Source: Ruminococcus sp. (GTDB lineage: Bacteria > Bacillota > Clostridia > Oscillospirales > Ruminococcaceae). From it: DNA of 11,343 nt. Location: NCBI GenBank assembly GCA_024697705.1, contig JAILFF010000171.1, positions 1-11,343 on the forward strand. The letters are read 5' to 3'. The notes beneath the pieces were generated by a model, which saw only the letters and a list, made by a program, of their open reading frames with translations, did no database searches and had not been told where the DNA came from. Below are positions 1 to 5,338 of this stretch, one piece after another; position 1 is the first letter of the stretch, and the number at the start of each line of letters is the position of its first letter. Position numbers and translations under genes: made by a program.

Positions 1-25
1 GCAAGCGCTTCGTCCTCAGTTCATC

Positions 26-47
26 AAAAAAGCGGCAAAGCTGCCGC
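26..47 (-). terminator. GC hairpin with A/T tract, probable minus-strand terminator
   Basis: GCGGCA (32-37) and TGCCGC (42-47) form a 6-bp GC stem around a 4-base loop. A run of six A lies at 26-31, so read on the minus strand the stem is followed by six U, as in a rho-independent terminator. On the + strand the stem is followed only by CTGTTT, which is a poor U tract. No minus-strand gene is visible to its right, so it may instead work, weakly, for a + strand gene that ends left of the window. Confidence 0.5.
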
Positions 48-63
48 CTGTTTCCAACTCTAC

Positions 64-215
64 ATGAGCATTTACTTTAAGATAAAAGATTAAAGATAAT
101 AGATAAAAGATATAATACGCAACAGTGAAATATTAGTTTAAATTTCAAACACGGGGATTAAAATATATCTTTTATCTTTTATCTCTTATCTTTTATCTTA
201 TTTACAAATGCTCAT
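64..215. repeat. 152-bp inverted-repeat element made of AGATAAA-like units
   Basis: The left arm (64-115) and right arm (164-215) are imperfect inverted repeats of about 52 bp. The outer 8 bp (ATGAGCAT / ATGCTCAT) match perfectly, and each arm then consists of short AGATAAA-like units. The roughly 48-bp centre (116-163) is AT-rich and shows no gene. The whole could fold as one long hairpin or cruciform. It stops 41 bp before the next start codon, so it may hold or disturb that gene's promoter; a TATAAT at 111-116 lacks a convincing -35 box. It resembles a small non-autonomous repeat element. No target-site duplication is evident. Confidence 0.75.
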
Positions 216-256
216 TTATGCCAATTATCACACATCACTGCCGAAAAGGAGTTATT

Positions 257-1627
257 ATGCACACTTTTCTTAAACGCGCAGCCGCTTTCTGCGCCGCTGC
301 CGTTATGCTGTCGGGCACCGCTTTTAATGCCGCCGCAGCAACACGCGCCGACCCCGGTATGATCTCCCGCCGCGTCGAAAGCGGTAAGGATTATACGGAT
401 ATAGTCGAAAGAATAGCACAGGGAGTGTTCGATCACGAAGAACTGATCGACGTTTCCTCTTACAATATCAACGGCACTTTCATAATTGAGATAATCGAAA
501 ATCTGCTCATCAGGCACCCCGATATCTTCTTCCTTGACCGCAAGGTGCCCGCGGCTTACAGCGTGTTCGGCGGAAAGCTCTATACCGTCCGCCCGAATTA
601 CCGCTTCTCCGCCGAGCAGACCCGAAAAAAGCTCACGGAATTCTATGCGGCTGCCGACGATTATCTTTCGCTCGTAAACAACAATATGTCGCAGCTTGAA
701 AAGGCGCTCGTTCTGCATGACGCCATCGTCGATAACGCCGGCTATGTGCTTGATGAGGACAAAAGCTCGGAGCATGAGCTGCTCGTCAACAAAAAGGGCA
801 TCTGCGAGGATTATTCCCGCGCTTACGCCTATCTGCTCGGACAGCTCGGCATCAGAACGGAGATAATCACCTCGGACGAAATGGAGCACGAATGGATGAA
901 GGTCGAGATCGGCGGCAGCTACTACCACGTAGACATCACCTGGGACGACCCTCAGCCCGACCGCGGCGGCAGAGTAAGCCACCGCTTCTTCCTCCTGAGC
1001 GACAAAAAGATCTCCGACAGCGCCTACTATTCCCCGCACACCGATTTTGAATGTGTACACAAATCCGAAAGCATAACCTACGACGGCAACGCCATTCAGT
1101 GCATTTCGTCGAAGTGCTGCCCGCTCAACGGCAAAATTTACTGCATCTACACGCTGAACGGCAGCACAAATCTCGGAACGATAAGCTTCAAGGAGGGCGT
1201 GGGCACCGCTTCGCTGAAATTTTCAGCCATTAAGAATCTCGGCAGCTTTCGCTGGAAATGCGGCGCGGCAAAATACTGGAGCAGCAATTCCTCGGGGCTT
1301 GCGGAGTACGGCGGAAAGCTCTATTACAATTCCCCCGACGAGATATTCTGCTACGACCCCAAGACGGGAAAGACCGAGTCGATATACAAGCTGCAAAATT
1401 CCGACAAGCAGATTTTCGGGCTGCGGATAAAGAACGGCAAACTGTACGGAATGATGTCCGACAGCCCCACCGATAATTTCGTTGAAAAGGAGCTTTATTC
1501 CCTTAAGGTCAGCGCCTTTGAATCGGTACAGAAGCAGTTCGCCAAGCTGACGGGCAGCAGATACGTCATCAAAATGAACCATATGTCCTCAAGCGCGGCA
1601 GCGTTTTTGTTCGGCAAACAGGAATAA
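257..1627 (+). CDS. Secreted transglutaminase-like superfamily protein
   Basis: A 456-aa protein. The ATG at 257 is chosen over the in-frame ATG at 218 because AAAAGGAG (244-251) lies just before it and because it opens directly onto a signal peptide: KR at residues 6-7, a hydrophobic Ala-rich stretch (8-21) and a likely cleavage site near AAAATRA (25-31). Residues about 145-230 form a transglutaminase-like (papain-fold) core. The candidate triad is Cys183 in GICEDYS, His211 in EHEWMKV and Asp226 in HVDITWDD, and HRFFLLSD (242-249) follows as is usual in bacterial members. The C-terminal 200 residues have repeated short beta-type units such as NGKIYC, GGKLYY and NGKLYG, suggesting a partial beta-propeller or similar fold. 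The protein has no sortase motif or C-terminal anchor, so it is probably released or loosely wall-bound. A protease or peptide cross-linking role is possible but the substrate is unknown. It appears monocistronic, with a terminator following. Confidence 0.85.
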   Translation: MHTFLKRAAAFCAAAVMLSGTAFNAAAATRADPGMISRRVESGKDYTDIVERIAQGVFDHEELIDVSSYNINGTFIIEIIENLLIRHPDIFFLDRKVPAAYSVFGGKLYTVRPNYRFSAEQTRKKLTEFYAAADDYLSLVNNNMSQLEKALVLHDAIVDNAGYVLDEDKSSEHELLVNKKGICEDYSRAYAYLLGQLGIRTEIITSDEMEHEWMKVEIGGSYYHVDITWDDPQPDRGGRVSHRFFLLSDKKISDSAYYSPHTDFECVHKSESITYDGNAIQCISSKCCPLNGKIYCIYTLNGSTNLGTISFKEGVGTASLKFSAIKNLGSFRWKCGAAKYWSSNSSGLAEYGGKLYYNSPDEIFCYDPKTGKTESIYKLQNSDKQIFGLRIKNGKLYGMMSDSPTDNFVEKELYSLKVSAFESVQKQFAKLTGSRYVIKMNHMSSSAAAFLFGKQE

Positions 1628-1632
1628 TATAA

Positions 1633-1691
1633 TGAACAGTGAATAGTGATTGCACGAACGAGTTCGTGCAATCACTATTCACTATTAACTG
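1633..1691. repeat. Palindromic REP-like element, 22-bp perfect stem
   Basis: AGTGAATAGTGATTGCACGAAC (1638-1659, 22 bases; core GTGATTGCACGAAC) is exactly reverse-complemented at 1662-1683, leaving only GA between the arms. Outside the stem, ACAGT and ACTGT (1636-1640 / 1687-1691) extend the symmetry with a small offset. There is no T run directly after it, so it is not a standard terminator. Its left half shares a 20-base stretch with the sequence at 10288-10307 (19 of 20 identical, opposite orientation), so it belongs to a dispersed family. Confidence 0.75.
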
Positions 1692-1700
1692 TAAAAATCG

Positions 1701-1726
1701 CGGGCGGCATTGCTGTCCGTTTTTTT
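1701..1726 (+). terminator. Rho-independent terminator after the transglutaminase-like gene
   Basis: The stem CGGGCGGC (1701-1708) pairs with GCTGTCCG (1712-1719), using two G-U pairs, around a three-base loop. Seven T follow at 1720-1726. It faces the + strand and sits 75 bp after the stop codon of the upstream gene, just before the serC promoter. Confidence 0.7.
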
Positions 1727-1799
1727 GCATGAGCCGATACCGCAATATTCACTCCCGTCCCCGATTCCGACCAAAGTACCAAGAATTTTGCAAAAGCAC

Positions 1800-1828
1800 T
1801 TGACATCGCCTGCAAAAAGTAATATAAT
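1800..1828 (+). promoter_or_regulatory. Full-consensus SigA promoter for serC
   Basis: TTGACA at 1800-1805 and TATAAT at 1823-1828 are separated by exactly 17 nt, so both hexamers match the housekeeping sigma consensus perfectly. Transcription would begin near 1835, giving a leader of about 70 nt. That is too short for a T-box or most riboswitches, and I see no conserved riboswitch core. Such a strong promoter fits an abundant biosynthetic enzyme. Confidence 0.85.
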
Positions 1829-1905
1829 AGAATAGGTGCATTGTATTTTTTCGGTGCGCCGAAATAAGGATATATTTTATTTATATTATCATGGAGGTTT
1901 TTACA

Positions 1906-2991
1906 ATGGGCAGAGTTTACAATTTCAGCGCGGGTCCCGCAGTTCTTCCCGAGGAAGTCCTCAAGGAAGCAGCAGAGGAAATGCTCGATTATAAGGGAAC
2001 CGGTATGTCGGTCATGGAGATGTCTCACCGCTCCAAGGCTTACGATACCATCATCAAGGACGCGGAAAAGGATCTCCGCGAGCTGCTGAATATTCCCGAT
2101 AATTACAAGGTCATCTTTGTACAGGGCGGCGCTAACCTCGTTTTCGCCGAGGTTCCGATGAACCTGATGAAGAACGGCAAGGCTGCGTACATCGTTACCG
2201 GTCAGTGGGCTAAGAAAGCCGCTGCCGAGGCTGAAAAGTACGGCGAGGTAGTAAGAGTTGCTTCCTCCGCCGATAAGACCTTCTCCTATATCCCCGACTG
2301 CTCCGACCTCGATATCCCCGAGGACGCGGACTATGTTTACATCTGCGAGAACAACACCATCTACGGAACCAAGTTCTGGACTCTGCCCAACACCAAGGGC
2401 AAGATCCTTGTATCCGACCAGTCCAGCTGCTTCCTCTCCGAGCCTGTTGACGTTACCAAGTACGGCGTTATCTATGCGGGCGTACAGAAGAACGTAGGTC
2501 CTGCGGGCGTTCAGGTAATTATCGTTCGCGAAGACCTCATCGCCGACGGTCCCGCTTTCAAGCAGACCCCGACCATGTGCGACTGGAAGGTACAGGCTGA
2601 CAACGAGTCCCTTTACAATACTCCTCCCTGCTACGGCATCTACATCTGCGGCAAGGTATTCAAGTGGATCAAGAAAATGGGCGGTCTTGAGGGCATGAAG
2701 GCTCACAACGAGAAGAAGGCTAAGATCCTCTATGATTTCCTCGACGGGAGCAAGCTCTTCAAGGGCACCGTTGAGAAGAAGGACCGCTCGATCATGAACG
2801 TTCCCTTCGTTACCGGCAACGAGGAGCTCGACAAGAAGTTCGTTGCCGAGGCAAAGGCGGCAGGCTTCGAGAACCTTAAGGGTCACAGGACCGTCGGCGG
2901 TATGCGCGCTTCCATCTACAACGCTATGCCGATCGAGGGCGTTGAGAAGCTCGTTGAGTTCATGAAGAAGTTCGAGGCTGAGAACTCGTAA
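1906..2991 (+). CDS. serC: Phosphoserine aminotransferase SerC
   Basis: A 361-aa, PLP-dependent cytosolic enzyme that converts 3-phosphohydroxypyruvate and glutamate to O-phosphoserine and 2-oxoglutarate, the second step of serine synthesis. Length matches the family (about 360 aa). The start at 1906 is preferred over the ATG at 1891 because the latter overlaps the ribosome binding site ATGGAGG (1891-1897), and because the protein then opens with MGRVYNFSAGPAVLP, the family N-terminus. Landmarks: GTGMSVMEMSHRS (31-43), QGGANLVF (73-80), the PLP-face aspartate D171 in SDQSSCF, the PLP lysine K195 in AGVQKNVGPAG, and HRTVGGMRAS near the C-terminus, which belongs to the phosphate-binding region. 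Lysine is encoded almost only by AAG, a codon bias typical of highly expressed genes. It heads a likely operon with serA, driven by the consensus promoter upstream. Confidence 0.97.
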   Translation: MGRVYNFSAGPAVLPEEVLKEAAEEMLDYKGTGMSVMEMSHRSKAYDTIIKDAEKDLRELLNIPDNYKVIFVQGGANLVFAEVPMNLMKNGKAAYIVTGQWAKKAAAEAEKYGEVVRVASSADKTFSYIPDCSDLDIPEDADYVYICENNTIYGTKFWTLPNTKGKILVSDQSSCFLSEPVDVTKYGVIYAGVQKNVGPAGVQVIIVREDLIADGPAFKQTPTMCDWKVQADNESLYNTPPCYGIYICGKVFKWIKKMGGLEGMKAHNEKKAKILYDFLDGSKLFKGTVEKKDRSIMNVPFVTGNEELDKKFVAEAKAAGFENLKGHRTVGGMRASIYNAMPIEGVEKLVEFMKKFEAENS

Positions 2992-3017
2992 TATACGCGA
3001 TCAGTGAGGTGTGACGC

Positions 3018-3227
3018 ATGGGATTGTCCGATAAACACAAGCGTTTTGTTAAGGTATATGAGGAGGGCAGCGGTATGCTGTCGTCGTTTGCGATATTCAT
3101 TGACCGTTTTACGGGCGTGAATTATCTGATGCATATGAGCGGCGAACACGAGTCTATGACTCCCCTGCTTGACCCGAACGGCAGACCTATCGTCACGCCC
3201 CTTTACGATATGGACAACAAGAGATGA
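3018..3227 (+). CDS. DUF6440-like small protein
   Basis: A 69-aa soluble protein, preceded by GTGAGGTG (3004-3011), starting 26 bp after the serC stop. It has the pattern of the uncharacterised DUF6440 family: a charged N-terminus, a short hydrophobic segment ending in IDRFTGVNYL (28-37), then SGEHESMTPLLDPNGRPIV (41-59). The family is small, widespread in Firmicutes and of unknown function. No membrane segment or catalytic motif is seen. The tight spacing after serC implies co-transcription. Family assignment is from memory of the motif and not from a search. Confidence 0.8.
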   Translation: MGLSDKHKRFVKVYEEGSGMLSSFAIFIDRFTGVNYLMHMSGEHESMTPLLDPNGRPIVTPLYDMDNKR

Positions 3228-3252
3228 TCTTCCCGGCAGGAGGGCAAAAGCT

Positions 3253-3432
3253 ATGAGCAGTGATTCTTCCGGCGGCGGCAGTGCTGCCAAAAGCGGCGCA
3301 ACGGCGGGTATCACCATGGGGAGCTGCCTTGCAATGGTCATAAGCTATGTGAAGTGGCACTCGATATTGTGGGCGATAATCCACGGCTGTCTCAGCTGGG
3401 TGTATGTTATCTATTACGCTATACGATATTAA
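3253..3432 (+). CDS. Small membrane protein, unknown function
   Basis: A 59-aa protein. AGGAGG (3238-3243) is 9 nt before the ATG at 3253; the longer in-frame version from 3169 would overlap the upstream gene and is rejected. Residues 1-18 are Ser/Gly-rich and flexible (MSSDSSGGGSAAKSG). Residues about 20-59 are hydrophobic and probably make two short membrane segments joined by VKWHS (31-35) and containing HGCLSW, ending in VYVIYYAIRY. Such short membrane proteins occur widely in Firmicutes without an assigned role. It lies 25 bp after the DUF6440-like gene and upstream of serA, so all four are likely co-transcribed. Confidence 0.75.
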   Translation: MSSDSSGGGSAAKSGATAGITMGSCLAMVISYVKWHSILWAIIHGCLSWVYVIYYAIRY

Positions 3433-3436
3433 AACA

Positions 3437-3473
3437 GGCAGGCGCAGGACGGTGAACGGTCTGCGCTTCTGCC
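3437..3473 (+). other. Stem-loop in the serA leader
   Basis: GGCAG (3437-3441) pairs with CTGCC (3469-3473), and GCGCAG (3442-3447) pairs with CTGCGC (3461-3466), with a two-base bulge. The 11-bp stem sits between the small membrane gene and serA. It is followed by GATTTATAT and not a clean U run, so it may be a weak terminator, an RNA-processing or stability element, or a means of adjusting serA level relative to serC. Confidence 0.5.
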
Positions 3474-3515
3474 GATTTATATCAGAAGAAATTTTTTGAA
3501 AAGGAATGATTTGAA

Positions 3516-4670
3516 ATGAACAATGTACTTACGCTGAATAAGATCGCAGCCTGCGGTACAAGCATTTTCGACAAGAACAACTACACCGTAGGCGACGCTG
3601 TTGAAAATCCCACCGCTATCATGGTTCGTTCGGCTAAAATGCACGACATGGAGTTCGGCAAGGATCTTCTTGCTATCGCAAGAGCCGGCGCCGGCGTAAA
3701 CAATATCCCCGTTGACAAGTGCGCGGAGCAGGGCATCGTTGTATTCAACACCCCCGGCGCAAACGCCAACGCCGTTAAGGAGCTTGCTGTTGCGGGTCTG
3801 CTTCTCGCGGCAAGAAAGGTTCCCGAGGCTATCGAGTGGGCTAAGACCCTTAAGGGTCAGGGCGACGAGGTAGGCAAGCTCGTTGAAAAAGGCAAGAGCA
3901 ATTTCGCGGGCGGCGAGATCATGGGCAAGACCCTCGGTCTTATCGGTCTCGGCGCTATCGGCGGCAAGCTGGCTAACATCGCTATCTCGCTCGGCATGAA
4001 CGTTATCGGCTACGACCCGTTCCTTTCGGTAAACGCAGCTCTTAACCTGAAGCCCCAGGTAAAGGTTACTGCCAACATCAACGACATCTATGCGGAGAGT
4101 GACTACATCTCGCTGCACCTCCCCTTCAATGCCGACACCAAGGACACCGTCAACGACGAGACCATTGCTCTCTGCAAGGACGGCGTGAAGATCCTGAACT
4201 TCGCACGCGGCGAGCTGGTAAACGGCGCTGCTATCGTTAAGGCTCTCGGCACAGGCAAGGTTGCAAGATACGTTGTTGACTTCCCGAGCGACGAAGTTAT
4301 CGGCGTTGAGAACGTAGTAGCTATCCCTCACCTCGGCGCTTCCACCGAAGAGAGCGAGGACAACTGCGCTGTTATGGCTGCCAACGAGCTTATCGCCTAC
4401 ATCGAGAAAGGCGCTATCCTGAACAGCGTAAACTTCCCGAACATCGAGCTGCCGAAGACCGGCGATATGCTGGTATGCGTTCTGCACAAGAACGTTCCCG
4501 CGCTGATCTCGCAGATCACCACCGCTGTTGCGGACAAGGGCGCTAACATCGAAAACATGGTAAACAAGTCCAAGAAGGACTGGAGCTGCACCATGCTCGA
4601 CGTTACCGGCGAGGCTGACGTAGCCGCTATCGAGGCTATCGACGGCGTTGTAAGAGTAAGAGTTCTTTAA
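3516..4670 (+). CDS. serA: D-3-phosphoglycerate dehydrogenase SerA
   Basis: A 384-aa cytosolic enzyme that oxidises 3-phosphoglycerate with NAD to 3-phosphohydroxypyruvate, the committed step of serine synthesis. The AAAAGGAA ribosome binding site (3499-3506) precedes the ATG. Domain order: substrate-binding part with ARAGAGVNNIPVD (55-67) and NTPGANANAV (78-87); Rossmann NAD-binding domain (about 90-270) with GLIGLGAIGG (141-150) and D167 after the second strand; catalytic residues by family position R231 (NFARGELVN), E260 and H272 (PHLGAST); and a C-terminal ACT domain (about 318-384). It is the short form without the intervening domain of the longest SerA types. An ACT domain in this place often gives serine feedback inhibition, but that is not shown here. 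Codon bias is strong, like serC. The family also includes other 2-hydroxyacid dehydrogenases, but the ACT domain and serC linkage support SerA. Confidence 0.96.
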   Translation: MNNVLTLNKIAACGTSIFDKNNYTVGDAVENPTAIMVRSAKMHDMEFGKDLLAIARAGAGVNNIPVDKCAEQGIVVFNTPGANANAVKELAVAGLLLAARKVPEAIEWAKTLKGQGDEVGKLVEKGKSNFAGGEIMGKTLGLIGLGAIGGKLANIAISLGMNVIGYDPFLSVNAALNLKPQVKVTANINDIYAESDYISLHLPFNADTKDTVNDETIALCKDGVKILNFARGELVNGAAIVKALGTGKVARYVVDFPSDEVIGVENVVAIPHLGASTEESEDNCAVMAANELIAYIEKGAILNSVNFPNIELPKTGDMLVCVLHKNVPALISQITTAVADKGANIENMVNKSKKDWSCTMLDVTGEADVAAIEAIDGVVRVRVL

Positions 4671-4690
4671 TTAGAAACAAAACAATAACC

Positions 4691-4726
4691 ACGGCTCACC
4701 CCGAAATGGAGTGAGCCGTTTTTTTT
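4691..4726 (+). terminator. Rho-independent terminator of the ser operon
   Basis: ACGGCTCAC (4691-4699) pairs perfectly with GTGAGCCGT (4711-4719) around an 11-base loop, and eight T run from 4719 to 4726. It begins 20 bp after the serA stop codon. Confidence 0.92.
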
Positions 4727-4873
4727 GCAAAGTAAAAAAATATCGCAAAGTGAGGGCAAACCAAAAGTCTTAGGAAGGGGGTGTGGGGGATAACCCTTCT
4801 TCAGAAGGGTTTCCCCCACAAAAAGCCGGGGTCGGCAGAAAACAACTCGGTGAGAGAAAACCGAACGGTTCAA

Positions 4874-4969
4874 AAATAAAATCGGCAATTTCGAGAAAAT
4901 CGAACAAAAACGCAGAAGCGAATAAATCTGCATATCTGTTCGGAAACAAGGAAATTGCCGATTTTATTT
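4874..4969. repeat. Inner inverted repeat 1 of the 4746-5320 element
   Basis: AAATAAAATCGGCAATTTC (4874-4892) is exactly reverse-complemented at 4951-4969. The stem is continued inside by CGAACA / TGTTCG (4901-4906 / 4937-4942) and GCAGA / TCTGC (4912-4916 / 4926-4930), giving a branched or interrupted hairpin. Confidence 0.8.
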
Positions 4970-5080
4970 GCGTAAAAGAGCGCAGCGATTTTCACGCAAC
5001 AAAGGCGCGAAGCTGTGAAATATCCTCACGGTGGGGCAAGGCGCAATCATTTGCAAAAATCGCTGCGCTCTTTTGCAAAT
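4966..5080. repeat. Inner inverted repeat 2 of the 4746-5320 element
   Basis: AAAAGAGCGCAGCGATTTT (4974-4992) is exactly reverse-complemented at 5056-5074. ATTTGC on the outer side (4966-4971 / 5075-5080) extends the pairing past a two-base interruption. The 63-base interior shows no gene. Confidence 0.8.
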
Positions 5081-5172
5081 ATAAAATCGGCAATTCTTTT
5101 GTTCTCGAACAAATTTGCAGAATCATTATTTTGCGCCTTTTTGTGGGCTTCTTTATGAATTGCCGATTTTAT
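5081..5172. repeat. Inner inverted repeat 3 of the 4746-5320 element
   Basis: ATAAAATCGGCAATTC (5081-5096) is exactly reverse-complemented at 5157-5172. The same ATAAAATCGGCAATT word is also used in inner repeat 1, so it occurs four times in the element, twice on each strand. Confidence 0.8.
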
Positions 5173-5278
5173 TTTTGGTCGGTCATTTTCTCTTTTTACC
5201 GTTGATTCGCCTCCGTCGTGGGTTTTTGTGGGGGAAACCCTTCTGAAGAAGGGTTATCCCCCACACCCCTTTCCTAAG

Positions 5279-5316
5279 ACTTTTGGTTTGCCCTCACACT
5301 TTTGGTTTGCCCTCAC
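5279..5316. repeat. Exact 19-bp tandem duplication in the right arm
   Basis: ACTTTTGGTTTGCCCTCAC occurs twice head to tail (5279-5297 and 5298-5316). The left arm has only one copy of this terminal sequence. This accounts for the whole length difference between the arms and looks like a recent slippage or insertion-related duplication. Confidence 0.9.
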
Positions 5317-5338
5317 TTTGATTTTTTCGTTCGCTTTC

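Larger units (their letters stand above)
4746..5320. repeat. 575-bp nested inverted-repeat element (MITE-like or structured)
   Basis: The 79-bp left arm (4746-4824) is matched by an inverted right arm (5223-5320). They differ at one base (4777) apart from one extra 19-bp unit in the right arm. Both ends read CAAAGTGAGGGCAAACC inward. Each arm also holds its own hairpin (TGTGGGGGA...TCCCCCACA; 4782-4820 and 5226-5264). About 400 bp lies between the arms and contains three more perfect inverted repeats. No credible transposase or other gene is present: the open frames are by-products of the repeats. It lies between convergent serA and the ABC permease gene and ends 18 bp from the latter's stop codon. 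A non-autonomous mobile element is the simplest reading; a structured RNA is possible. No clear target-site duplication is visible. Confidence 0.85.

Noticed and set aside
212..1060. 282-aa open frame on the minus strand
   Set aside because: It is antisense to the transglutaminase-like gene, which has a ribosome binding site, signal peptide and catalytic triad. The antisense frame has none of these.
1829..1905. Possible riboswitch or T-box in the serC leader
   Set aside because: The leader is only about 70 nt from the predicted start point and shows no T-box sequence, specifier stem or antiterminator.
1675..2886. 403-aa open frame on the minus strand opposite serC
   Set aside because: It is a shadow of the strongly biased serC codons, and runs through the promoter and terminator region.
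4783..5205. 140-aa open frame inside the 4746-5320 element
   Set aside because: Its sequence follows the inverted repeats and shows no domain. The start lies within the terminal arm hairpin, so it is a by-product of the repeat.
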